Assembly: GCA_000024525.1 (NCBI GenBank)
Contig: CP001769.1
Span: 8,014,758 to 8,078,757, forward strand
Reading direction: 5' to 3'
DNA: 64,000 nucleotides
Origin: Spirosoma linguale DSM 74
GTDB lineage: Bacteria; Bacteroidota; Bacteroidia; Cytophagales; Spirosomataceae
The position numbers were made by a program, and so were the translations under genes. The notes beneath the pieces were generated by a model. It was not told where the DNA came from and did no database searches. It was given only the letters and a program-made list of their open reading frames with translations. Each line of letters starts with the position of its first letter. Within the stretch, counting starts at the first letter, position 1. Positions 51,668 through 60,216 of the stretch are shown in pieces.

Positions 51668-52972
51668 TTAGGGGAGTTGGTCCAGCGCTATCGTCGGTGC
51701 CTGATGTTGAGCTGGTCTCGTATAGTCCGTTTTAAGGGGCGTGTACGTATCGAAGAAGCCGCAGTTACGCAGAAAAAAACGCTGATTCTGAGCAAGTCCA
51801 CCGGCAAAGTCCATCCGGTACGCTTTCTTCGCTGTGTTGTCGCCCGTGAACTGCGCCTGCGTTAGCTCCTGCCAGTTTCCTTCTTTGCTCCTGATCCATT
51901 GGTTTGAGAATTCGCCCCCCCGCTGCACGTTGCCCGTTTCGGGCGTGAAATTTTCCAGAAAGGAATAGAGTGACTTAAGATAGGTTGTCGTTTTAGGTCG
52001 TTTAAAACTGGCGATCAGTTGCCAGCGAGCGCCATTCGCTGGCATAAAATAGGCGGTATAGGCTGTGTAACCGCCCGTATCGGGTTTGCCATGCAGCAGA
52101 AACCTGTAAGTTTGTCCGGCTACCCAGTTATAGCGCAGGAAGCTTTGTCCGCCGGAGCCTTCATTGCCGAACTCATTCGTGACTACCTGCTCGCCCTTGC
52201 GATCCAGCCGGATTTTCTGGTCGGCCGGAATCTGGCTGGGGTTATCGGTCTGAAACGGACTCCAGACCGAAAACAGGATTCGGCGTTCGGTGGATGAGTT
52301 GACCTGCATCCCAAAATACCCTTCGCCAAAGCCGTTAGCCATGTAATACGACCCAATGATATCATTGCCTTTGGGAACGGTTATCTCATTATAAAACCAT
52401 TCGGCGTCGACGCCCTCCGGGATCGGGTAACGTAAATGAACCGACGGTCCGCGCCGACCCCAATAGAAAAAATTGCCTTCGTTGTTGCGTACAAAAGCCG
52501 TTTGTTCATCGACGGCTGGGCCACTGATACCAAAATCGGTTACGTCGGCGTAGGTTGCGCCCGTTTTGCTGATGCCCTGCAATGTCAGTTTCATATAACC
52601 CGCTTTCGGAACGGTCCACTGGCCAAGCGGGTAATCCATAAACGTGTTGCCCTGAACATCAATGTCCTTCGACTTTCCCAGCAAGGTAATCCGCAGTCGG
52701 CTCTTACCTGCGGGAACACGCAGGTTGATGGACAGGTGCAGCGTGCCCGTTCGGGCAATCCGCACGTAGGTATCGACTGTACTGGCCTGGCTCGACCAGT
52801 TTGTCAGGCCTTCTTTGGAGATAGTAGCCGCCGACGCTGATGAGTTGGTCACCCAGCTATTGCCGCCAATCGGAACCCGTACTTCGTTCGGTTCATGATG
52901 AGGGCGGGTGGTGGCGGGGCCAACCGTTGTCAGAAGCAAACAGCCCAGTTGTAGCCAATGGAGTGCGATCAT
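51668..52972 (-). CDS. Exported DUF5077/DUF3472 protein
   Basis: A 434-residue protein with a signal peptide (about 1-21). The N-terminal beta-sandwich (about 28-150, DUF5077-like) has TYVRIARTGTLHLSINLRVP and GYMKLTLQGISKTGATYADV. The DUF3472 part (about 165-420) has EWFYNEITVPKGNDIIGSYY, GFGEGYFGMQVNS, RILFSVWSPFQTDNPSQIP and FLRYNWVAGQTYRFLLHGKP. DUF3472 proteins are frequent in polysaccharide utilisation loci and probably bind or handle glycans; no activity is assigned. It is last in the GH109-like/SusC/SusD group, 73 bases after susD, with a hairpin between. Confidence 0.85.
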   Translation of the reverse strand: MIALHWLQLGCLLLTTVGPATTRPHHEPNEVRVPIGGNSWVTNSSASAATISKEGLTNWSSQASTVDTYVRIARTGTLHLSINLRVPAGKSRLRITLLGKSKDIDVQGNTFMDYPLGQWTVPKAGYMKLTLQGISKTGATYADVTDFGISGPAVDEQTAFVRNNEGNFFYWGRRGPSVHLRYPIPEGVDAEWFYNEITVPKGNDIIGSYYMANGFGEGYFGMQVNSSTERRILFSVWSPFQTDNPSQIPADQKIRLDRKGEQVVTNEFGNEGSGGQSFLRYNWVAGQTYRFLLHGKPDTGGYTAYTAYFMPANGARWQLIASFKRPKTTTYLKSLYSFLENFTPETGNVQRGGEFSNQWIRSKEGNWQELTQAQFTGDNTAKKAYRMDFAGGLAQNQRFFLRNCGFFDTYTPLKTDYTRPAQHQAPTIALDQLP

Positions 52973-52995
52973 GGGTAAGGCAGGAAGAGAACAGT

Positions 52996-53032
52996 GAATG
53001 AGGGAACTGCGGGCAAGGTAGCTCCCTCATTC
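52996..53032 (-). other. Intercistronic hairpin between susD and DUF3472 genes
   Basis: GAATGAGGGA (52996-53005) and TCCCTCATTC (53023-53032) pair perfectly. No T-run follows on the minus strand, so RNA processing, stabilisation or attenuation is more likely than full termination. Confidence 0.6.
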
Positions 53033-53045
53033 GATAAATGCTGAC

Positions 53046-54497
53046 TTACAACGGATTTTGCCGAAGGTTTTTGTTCAGTACGATCTCCGATTCCGGAATC
53101 AGGTTGACCACCTGCTTATCGTCCGGCAAAACGGTCTGTTGCCCGTTCTGGGTGTTGTGAAAGCCCGGATAGCTGCGAACGAGACTCCGGTTGTTCCGGA
53201 ACAGGTCGTACGGTCGATGCCCCTCGAAAGCCAGCTCCAGCCGACGTTCCTGAAGTACCGCATCCAGCACCGTTGGTAAGCCTTTCAGATCGGCAGCAGT
53301 ATAGAGTTCAGTGCCGGTCAGGCCCGCCCGCTGGCGAATCAGGTTGACATCACTGAGGGCTTTGGCGGCATCGCCCTGTTTGGCGTAGGCCTCGGCCCGG
53401 TTCAGGTACATCTCCGCCAGCCGCAGCACAATGGGCGAACTCAGCGTAGGGATGCCGCCCTGATTGGAAAACTTGGTAATGTACACTTTGTCGATACCGT
53501 TCCGTTTTTCCTGAAGTCCCTGACTCGTCAGCTTCCTGACCAGAAACGACCGGCGCTTGTCGTTGGGGTATTTGTTGACCAAATCCTGGTATTCCTGCGA
53601 GGCATATACTTCGCCCCAGCCAACGCCCCCCGGCGACGTGTAATACATGGAGCCAATGGCGCTCCAGGTGCGGTCATCTTTCAGCGTATGCTTGATCGCG
53701 AAGATGACCTCGCGGTTCTGCTCGTTTTCCAGCGTGTAGAAATCCGGTACCTGCGTGGGTGTTGCCAGTGCAAACCGGCTATCGGCAATGACCAGATCAG
53801 CGTACTTGATGGCGTTGACATTGTCGTTCATGTACAGGTACACCCGCGACAGCAGCGCATTGGCCGATGCCGGACTGGCGTAGCTGCTCGTGCGGAAGGA
53901 GGCCATGAGTTTGGCCGCCCGCTGAAGCTCACTGAGCACGAACGTATACACTTCTTTTACCGTATTGCGGCTGGCGTTGTCGTCGGATTTGGCATCGGTT
54001 TTGATAACGATGCCGAGGTTCGTTTCCGGACTTTGGGTGTACGGGCGGCCAAACAGCCGAACCAGGTCAAAATGCACCATAGCGCGCAGAAACAGGTTCT
54101 CGCCCAGAATTTGGTCGAGTTCCGGTGAGGTGCCTTCCTTGATCGCGGCAATCACTTTATTACAGCCCACAATAACCTGATAGCCCTTTCGGTAAATGGC
54201 CAGCGCATTGGCTTGGTCGGAGGTGTGGCGGTAGGTGTAGGTTAAAAAAAGCGGGTCGGTGGTGGTGCCGCTGAGGGTGATGTTATCGCCCGGATACTCG
54301 TTCATGATGTACAGATTACGGGTGTAATCCGAATCTTTAATGAACGTGTAATTGCCATCCGTAGCGGCCCGGAGGCCCTGTGCATTTTGCAGAATGGCAT
54401 CTTCGGCGAGGCCGTTATAGGGCGCTTTTTCGATGCTGCAGGCCCCCGCCAGCACGAGCAGGCCCAGCAGCGTAAAACGAGAAAAATAAGATTTCAT
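53046..54497 (-). CDS. SusD/RagB-family outer membrane lipoprotein
   Basis: A 483-residue lipoprotein with signal MKSYFSRFTLLGLLVLAGAC, placing the lipidated Cys at residue 20. Family features follow: ILGENLFLRAMVHFDLVRLF, PYTQSPETNLGIVIKTDA, ASPASANALLSRVYLYMND and LRLAEMYLNRAEAYAKQGDA. ALSDVNLIRQRAGL and ERRLELAFEGHRPYDLFRN complete the C-terminal RagB/SusD domain. It binds the incoming oligosaccharide on the surface for the SusC partner. The start is 12 bases after the susC stop, so they are co-transcribed. Different subgroup from the SusD at 19980. Confidence 0.93.
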   Translation of the reverse strand: MKSYFSRFTLLGLLVLAGACSIEKAPYNGLAEDAILQNAQGLRAATDGNYTFIKDSDYTRNLYIMNEYPGDNITLSGTTTDPLFLTYTYRHTSDQANALAIYRKGYQVIVGCNKVIAAIKEGTSPELDQILGENLFLRAMVHFDLVRLFGRPYTQSPETNLGIVIKTDAKSDDNASRNTVKEVYTFVLSELQRAAKLMASFRTSSYASPASANALLSRVYLYMNDNVNAIKYADLVIADSRFALATPTQVPDFYTLENEQNREVIFAIKHTLKDDRTWSAIGSMYYTSPGGVGWGEVYASQEYQDLVNKYPNDKRRSFLVRKLTSQGLQEKRNGIDKVYITKFSNQGGIPTLSSPIVLRLAEMYLNRAEAYAKQGDAAKALSDVNLIRQRAGLTGTELYTAADLKGLPTVLDAVLQERRLELAFEGHRPYDLFRNNRSLVRSYPGFHNTQNGQQTVLPDDKQVVNLIPESEIVLNKNLRQNPL

Positions 54498-54509
54498 AAA
54501 CGCTGTTGC

Positions 54510-57488
54510 TTAAAAGCTGAGTTGAACGCCAAAGACAAATTTCTTGCTGAAAGGATATTTCGTCCCCACTTCACCCGTTTCTGCCACGTCCGGGTCGATA
54601 CCCGAGAATTTCGTGACCGTAAACAGGTTATCGCCCGAAGCCGTCAGCCGGACGCTGCCGAGGTGGGCCTTGCTGGCCAATGCTTTGGGCAGGTCGTAGT
54701 TCAGGCTAATGTTGCGGAGCCGGAGGTAATTGCCGTTTTCGAGGAAACGCGACGACGGACGCTGGGCGTTTTTATTGCCGCCGATTACGTATTTCGGGTG
54801 GGTGGCGATGTCGCCCGGTTTTTCCCAGCGACTCCAGCCGTCCTGCAGGGCCATCAGGTTGTACCGGTCATAGGCCCCGTCGTTGTCGAATAGGTTCCGG
54901 TCGCCGTTGTAGAGCGTCACGCCAGCCGCATAGGTGAAGAAAGCGTTCAGCTCGAAGTTCTTCCAGTTGAGCACCTGCCGAATACCGCCAAACAGTTTCG
55001 GATTGGCGTTGCTGCCGATGAACTGAAGCGTGGCTTCATTGTAGTTGTTGGTCGTGGCGGTCGTGCCATCGGCATTGACCTTTTGCCAGAGGGGGTCGCC
55101 GGTGGGCGCATCGACACCCATCCACCGACGCATGTACCAACTGTTCAGCGGCTTGTCGAGTGCAAACGGACGCTGCCCGTTGGCCACGAAGGTGCGGTCG
55201 CCATAGAGGGCCGTCAATTCGTTCCGGTTCATGCCTACGTTCACTTCGGTGCGCCATTTGAGGGCTGTTTTTTGCAGGATATCTGCCGATAATACCACCT
55301 CAAGTCCCTGATTGCGTACGGCTCCGATGTTTTCCGTGATGAACGCATAGCCGCTGGTTCCCTGCAATGGCCGGTTGAACAGCAGGTTGTTCGTCAGTCG
55401 GTTATAGAGGTCGACGGTAACGTTTAGCCGGTTCCAGAGGGTAGCGTCCACGCCGAAGTTGGTGTTGTTAGACACTTCCCACGACAGGTTGGGGTTTTCG
55501 ATGCGGGTAGGATAGGCCGAGGGCACTCCCGCATACTGACCCGTGAGGTTATACAATCCCTGCGAGGCATAGTCATTGATACCGTCGGCGTTGCCTGTGG
55601 TACCGTAGCTGAGCCGGAATTTTAGGTTGTTCAGCGTTGGGTTGTTGTTCAGAAAGGCTTCGTTGGAGGCAATCCAACTCAGGCCCACGGCGTAGAAGTT
55701 GCCGTATTTACGGTCGCGCCCGAACTTTGAGGAGCCATCCCGCCGGAACGAGGTCGTTACCAGATACTTTTCCTTATAGCCGTAGTTGGCCTGGAACAGG
55801 TAAGACGCAAAGGCATTATCGGTTTTGGTGCCGTTGATGCTTTCGGGCTGGGAGGTCGCATCCAGAATATTCAGCCCCGAGAAGATGCCCTTTCCCGTTG
55901 CCCCCAGCGATTCGAAATAATAAGTCTGGTATTCATAACCGGCCAGTCCATCCAGACTGTGCCCGTCGCCGAAGCTGTGCCTGAACCGAAGCAGGTTGGA
56001 GGTGAGCAGGTTATAGTCGCGGCTGGTGTAGTCCGTTAACCGGCCCAGCACGTCGGCTGCGGCATTACCCCGCAAATCCTGACTGCTTTCGCTGCCGTAA
56101 TAATTGGTTTGGGCGCGGTTAGTTGTCGAGAGCGAAAGCCAGGGCAGCAGGTTGTATTCGGCTTTAAAGAGCACATCTCCCGCAAAGGTATTTTCTTTGA
56201 ACGTGTTGAATGGCTGATTGTACACGAAGTTGGCATTGTCGCGCCCGTACCATTTTTTAGCACCCGTGATCGGGTTGTACGGCTGTCCGTTGTAGTACGG
56301 GTCGTCGTAGGGCAGGTAGGTGTAGGCGCCGTACAGCGAGCCATTGCTGTTGTCGTACCCACGGGTATAGGTGCCGGCACTATTCAGGCTCACCCGGAAC
56401 TTCTCGCTGAGGTTATGGCTGAAATTAAGCCGTAAGCCAAACCGGTTCAGGCCCGTTCCTTTCAGAATACCTTCTTCCTGATAATAGTTGCCGCTCAGGA
56501 AAAACCGGGTTTTGTCGCTGCCGCCCGATGCACTAAGCTCCGCCAGGGTGTTGGTAGCCGGTCGAAAGGCAATGTCGAACCAGTTCGTATTGGCGTTGGC
56601 TTCGGGGGTGGGCAAGTAATCATTGACGTTGCCGTTGGGCTGGTCGCGCTGGTAGACCCCTTTCTGAAGGCTATATAACTCCTGCCCATTAAGCAGCCTG
56701 AAATTGCCCAGGCTCAGGTAACCAACGCCTTTGTTCAGCCGGGCCGTAACCTGGGTTTTGCCCGATGTGCCCCGGCGGGTGGTCACAACAATGACCCCGT
56801 TGGAGGCCCGGGCGCCATACAAAGCGGTAGAAGCCGCATCTTTGAGCACGGTGATGGATTCGATGTCGCTGGGGTTCGGAATGCCACCGATTACGCCATC
56901 GACCACGTAAAGCGGGTTGGAACTGGCCGTAAGGGTACCAATCCCCCGAACCAGCACTTTGGGCGGCACACGCGGGTCGCCGGAGCTATTGCCCACGAAT
57001 ACACCGGCAGCTTTCCCTTGTAATAACTGCCCCACGTTGTTGGCCGTTACGTCTTTTAGTTCCTTTGCACTAACGGCCTGCGCGGAGCCGGTCAGGGTTT
57101 TCTGGCGGGTCGATGTGTAGCCCAGTACCACCACTTCGTTCAGGCTCTTGTTATCGCTGACCATGCGCAGGTCGATGGTCGTTTGACTTCCTACGGTTAC
57201 TTCCTGCGAGGTGTACCCAACGGAGCTGAATACCAGAACGGTGCCGGGCTGAATGCCGGTCAGCTGATAGCGACCGTTTCCGTCGGTGGTAGTGCCCCGC
57301 GATGACCCCTTGGCCACTACGTTGACACCCGGCAGGCCCTGCCCGTTTTCCGAATCGATAACGGAACCGCTGAGACTGCCCGTGGTCTGGGCATGGATGG
57401 TTATACTAAGTAGAAAGAGCCCTAGTGCCAGCAGCCAGCGGGCGGGTGGACAGACCAGCGTCTGTACATACATAAACGTGCTGTTCAT
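54510..57488 (-). CDS. SusC/RagA-type TonB-linked outer membrane transporter
   Basis: A 992-residue protein with a signal peptide (about 1-33, ending ITIHAQ). The carboxypeptidase-regulatory-like domain (GSVIDSENGQGLPGVNVVAK) spans about 37-115. ELKDVTANNVGQLLQGKAAG, KVLVRGIGTL, PLYVVDGVIGG and ALYGARASNGVIVVTTRRG mark the plug, and the barrel ends KFVFGVQLSF with a terminal Phe. No STN domain, in keeping with control by LacI rather than ECF sigma signalling. It lies between the GH109-like gene (48 bases upstream) and susD (12 bases downstream). Confidence 0.93.
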   Translation of the reverse strand: MNSTFMYVQTLVCPPARWLLALGLFLLSITIHAQTTGSLSGSVIDSENGQGLPGVNVVAKGSSRGTTTDGNGRYQLTGIQPGTVLVFSSVGYTSQEVTVGSQTTIDLRMVSDNKSLNEVVVLGYTSTRQKTLTGSAQAVSAKELKDVTANNVGQLLQGKAAGVFVGNSSGDPRVPPKVLVRGIGTLTASSNPLYVVDGVIGGIPNPSDIESITVLKDAASTALYGARASNGVIVVTTRRGTSGKTQVTARLNKGVGYLSLGNFRLLNGQELYSLQKGVYQRDQPNGNVNDYLPTPEANANTNWFDIAFRPATNTLAELSASGGSDKTRFFLSGNYYQEEGILKGTGLNRFGLRLNFSHNLSEKFRVSLNSAGTYTRGYDNSNGSLYGAYTYLPYDDPYYNGQPYNPITGAKKWYGRDNANFVYNQPFNTFKENTFAGDVLFKAEYNLLPWLSLSTTNRAQTNYYGSESSQDLRGNAAADVLGRLTDYTSRDYNLLTSNLLRFRHSFGDGHSLDGLAGYEYQTYYFESLGATGKGIFSGLNILDATSQPESINGTKTDNAFASYLFQANYGYKEKYLVTTSFRRDGSSKFGRDRKYGNFYAVGLSWIASNEAFLNNNPTLNNLKFRLSYGTTGNADGINDYASQGLYNLTGQYAGVPSAYPTRIENPNLSWEVSNNTNFGVDATLWNRLNVTVDLYNRLTNNLLFNRPLQGTSGYAFITENIGAVRNQGLEVVLSADILQKTALKWRTEVNVGMNRNELTALYGDRTFVANGQRPFALDKPLNSWYMRRWMGVDAPTGDPLWQKVNADGTTATTNNYNEATLQFIGSNANPKLFGGIRQVLNWKNFELNAFFTYAAGVTLYNGDRNLFDNDGAYDRYNLMALQDGWSRWEKPGDIATHPKYVIGGNKNAQRPSSRFLENGNYLRLRNISLNYDLPKALASKAHLGSVRLTASGDNLFTVTKFSGIDPDVAETGEVGTKYPFSKKFVFGVQLSF

Positions 57489-57536
57489 ACGAATAAGATG
57501 GAGTTGGATTGGTGTCTTTATGGAATCAGCCGAAAA

Positions 57537-58910
57537 TCAGTACACGTCGGTAAGGCCAAAGATGGGCTTGTTGGTCTTCCATTTGCCACGGGTGAAATCG
57601 GGGATGTCGACGGCTTTACTGCCGCCTGCAATGCTCTGCTCCGACAGCGGGCTGATGGCGCTCCAGGCAGCCGCATCGTAGACGTCGATGGGCGGGGCTA
57701 CCTGATTTTTGATGGATTCGATGAAGCCGCGCAGGACGAAAAAGTCGATGCCGCCGTGTCCGGCATTCTGTGCCGTTTCGACATGCTGTTTCCAGAGCGG
57801 GTGATCATATTTTTCCTGGTACGGGCTGAACGATTCCCACTGGTGCGGCTTCGGACTGACGCCCTCCAGATAAATGGTGTCGCCGTCGTCCATCCAGATT
57901 CCCTGCGTACCCTGCGCCCGGAATCCCAGTGAGTAGGGGCGGGGCGAGTTGGTGTCGTGGATGATAACGATGTTCTCTCCGTTGGCGCACTCGACCATGG
58001 TGGTCACTACGTCGCCCAGTTTGAAGTTCACTTTGGCATTGGGGTGGTTGGCCCCGCCTTTGTCCACAACATACTTGTGCAGACCCCGGCTTTTGGTAGC
58101 CATCGATGTCAGCCGGACAAACTGGTTGCCCCGGTTGATGTTGAGCCAGTGGGCCACCGGCCCCAGACCGTGCGTGGGGTAGAGATCGCCATTCCGGTCG
58201 ACGGAGTGCTGGGTGCGCCAATGGGCCTCCGAGAACCCTTTTTCGCCGAATTCAGCGCCGACGCCACGGGCGGTACCGTCGTTGAATTTGATATTCCGCA
58301 GGTCGTGTTCATAGCCGCAGTGCGCGTAGGTCATCTCGCCGAACATACCCTGACGTACCATGTTAAGAATGGCCATGACATCGCGCCGGTAGCAGACGTT
58401 CTCCAGCAGCATGCAGTGCGACTTCGTCTTCTCGTACGTATTGACCAGATCCCACGACTCCTTTAGCGTCACCGTGGCCGATACTTCGAGTCCGGTGTAT
58501 TTACCCGCTTTCATGGACGCCACGGCCATGGGTGTATGCCATTCCCAGGGGGTGGCAATCACGACACCGTCGATATCGTCCCGTTTCAGCATGTCCAGAA
58601 AGGCTTCGTCGCCTTTGGTATAGGCGGGCGGAGTTTTACGGCCTGCCTTTTCAATCATGGCGTTGGATTTGGCGATGGCATCGGCCGAAATGTCGCAGAG
58701 GGCGGTCACCTCGACATCGGACCGGTAAAGGGCCTGCTGAAGGTGGTTGCGCCCCCGCAGACCAACGCCAATGAATGCCAGCCGTACTTTCGATAAAGCC
58801 GAAGGCCGACTGCCCGCCTGAGCGGTCGTGTACAGCGAAGGCATGAGTGGAACGGCAGCCGTCGTCAGGGCCGCCGTTCGGAGAAAAGAGCGTCGAGTTG
58901 GATGAGACAT
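57537..58910 (-). CDS. Gfo/Idh/MocA-family protein, GH109 (N-acetylgalactosaminidase)-like, Tat-exported
   Basis: A 457-residue protein. RRSFLRTAALTTAAVPLMP is a twin-arginine signal. The Rossmann domain opens KVRLAFIGVGLRGRNHLQQA. GLEVSATVTLKESWDLVNTY, CMLLENVCYRRDVMAILNMV, YAHCGYEHDLR and YPTHGLGPVAHWLNINRGNQ match the GH109 glycosidases, which use tightly bound NAD+ to cleave alpha-N-acetylgalactosamine through an oxidation/elimination route. Export with bound cofactor fits the Tat signal. Members also include uncharacterised oxidoreductases, so the sugar specificity is inferred. It heads the leftward SusC/SusD/DUF3472 group and is divergent from the LacI-family regulator. Confidence 0.87.
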   Translation of the reverse strand: MSHPTRRSFLRTAALTTAAVPLMPSLYTTAQAGSRPSALSKVRLAFIGVGLRGRNHLQQALYRSDVEVTALCDISADAIAKSNAMIEKAGRKTPPAYTKGDEAFLDMLKRDDIDGVVIATPWEWHTPMAVASMKAGKYTGLEVSATVTLKESWDLVNTYEKTKSHCMLLENVCYRRDVMAILNMVRQGMFGEMTYAHCGYEHDLRNIKFNDGTARGVGAEFGEKGFSEAHWRTQHSVDRNGDLYPTHGLGPVAHWLNINRGNQFVRLTSMATKSRGLHKYVVDKGGANHPNAKVNFKLGDVVTTMVECANGENIVIIHDTNSPRPYSLGFRAQGTQGIWMDDGDTIYLEGVSPKPHQWESFSPYQEKYDHPLWKQHVETAQNAGHGGIDFFVLRGFIESIKNQVAPPIDVYDAAAWSAISPLSEQSIAGGSKAVDIPDFTRGKWKTNKPIFGLTDVY

Positions 58911-59052
58911 ACGTAACGAGAGGTTAGTCAGAAGAACAAGCCTGAACGTGTTGATTTCAGGCCGAATGGATTAATGACTGAAGTTAGCCGCAAGACTTTC
59001 TATTCTAAACAGCCGGAAACAGCTGAAGCCGACAATAATGCGCTCGATGCTC

Positions 59053-59090
59053 TGCGCAAACGTTTGTCCTGCCGTGCGCAAACGTTTGTC
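59053..59090. promoter_or_regulatory. Tandem LacI-type operators (two CAAACGTTTG palindromes)
   Basis: TGCGCAAACGTTTGTC occurs at 59053-59068 and again at 59075-59090, exactly 22 bases apart (about two helical turns). Each contains the palindrome CAAACGTTTG with the central CG typical of LacI-family operators. They lie 68-105 bases before lacI and 143-180 before the GH109-like gene. A -7-like TAATTTTG at 59103-59110 would place the second site on the -33 region of the lacI promoter. Confidence 0.75.
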
Positions 59091-59157
59091 TTAAATTGAC
59101 GTTAATTTTGTGTTAAAAGCCGAAAAGGCTATTTTATGCAAGCGATCAGCTCAACGT

Positions 59158-60171
59158 ATGAAAGAAGCCATTACGATCAAGGAAATTGCCCGTCGATTAA
59201 AGATCTCCCCGTCCAGTGTGTCGCGGGCACTTCAGGATAGTCCGCGCATTGGGCAGAAGACGCGTAAGGCGGTGCAGGACCTGGCGGCCCAACTGCGCTA
59301 TACGCCCAGCCAGACGGCCCGTAATCTGCGCCGGGGTAAAACCGGCGTGTTTGCGATGGTGCTGCCCGAAATCCGGGAAAACTTCTTTTCGGAAGTCGTC
59401 AATGGCGTTGAAGAACTGGCGTTTCTGCACCAGTATTCGGTGGCCTTGTATCAATCACACGATCTATTCGAACGGGAGCAGCAGATACTGGCCATGCTGA
59501 CCCGGACTCAGGTCGACGGAGTGATGCTGTCGGTGGCCAAAGAGTCGCGGCAGTTCGACCATGTGCAGGACCTGATCGACCGCGGCATTCCGGTGGTGCT
59601 ATTCGACCGGATTCCACCCAATATCGATACGCATCAGGTGGGCTGCGACATGGAGAAAGGCGCGATGGAAGCGACCCGGTGGCTGGCCGGGCGTGGGTTC
59701 AAACGAATAGCCCTGCTGAACGGCCCGCAGCCGCTGGTGGCCAGCGAAGATCGGTACAGAGGGTACATCAAGGCGTTACTAGCGGAGAACCTTCCGGTCG
59801 AAAATGCGCTGGTAAAACGGGTCGACCTGAGTCCGGAAGATACTATTCAGAAAATGACGCAGCTTCTAAGCGCCATCCACCCACCCGATGCTGTACTGGC
59901 TTTCAATGACTATGTGGCCCTGGATGCCATGCAGGCTTGCCGGAAAAATGGGTTGTGCATCAATACCGATATTTCGTTTGTGAGCTTCGCCAACCTTCCG
60001 CTAACGGCCTACATGGATCATTCGCCCCTGGCATCGGTCGAGCAGCATCCGTATCAGATTGGCCGCAAAGCCGTCGATATTTTACTATCCGTTCTCGATA
60101 TCGGCGATGTGGAGTCCGGCTTTCATCGGATCATGCTCGAACCGGAACTGGTTGTCCGGGTGGTTTCGTAG
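59158..60171 (+). CDS. LacI-family transcription regulator
   Basis: About 337 residues from the ATG at 59158, where the helix-turn-helix MKEAITIKEIARRLKISPSS and VSRALQDSPRIGQKTRKAVQ begins; a 16-codon longer frame opening with an alternative start was rejected. The hinge helix YTPSQTARNLRRGKTG follows. The periplasmic-binding-like sensor domain has VFAMVLPEIRENFFSEVVNG, DGVMLSVAKES, IPVVLFDRIPPN and PDAVLAFNDYVALDAMQAC. It should bind a sugar or sugar phosphate. Position and operators indicate control of the divergent GH109-like/SusC/SusD/DUF3472 genes and of itself. It is convergent with the mutase genes, which end 45 bases away. Confidence 0.93.
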   Translation: MKEAITIKEIARRLKISPSSVSRALQDSPRIGQKTRKAVQDLAAQLRYTPSQTARNLRRGKTGVFAMVLPEIRENFFSEVVNGVEELAFLHQYSVALYQSHDLFEREQQILAMLTRTQVDGVMLSVAKESRQFDHVQDLIDRGIPVVLFDRIPPNIDTHQVGCDMEKGAMEATRWLAGRGFKRIALLNGPQPLVASEDRYRGYIKALLAENLPVENALVKRVDLSPEDTIQKMTQLLSAIHPPDAVLAFNDYVALDAMQACRKNGLCINTDISFVSFANLPLTAYMDHSPLASVEQHPYQIGRKAVDILLSVLDIGDVESGFHRIMLEPELVVRVVS

Positions 60172-60216
60172 CGATGAAGGTATTGATTTGCACCGAACCG
60201 CCGATGGACGCCAGGC

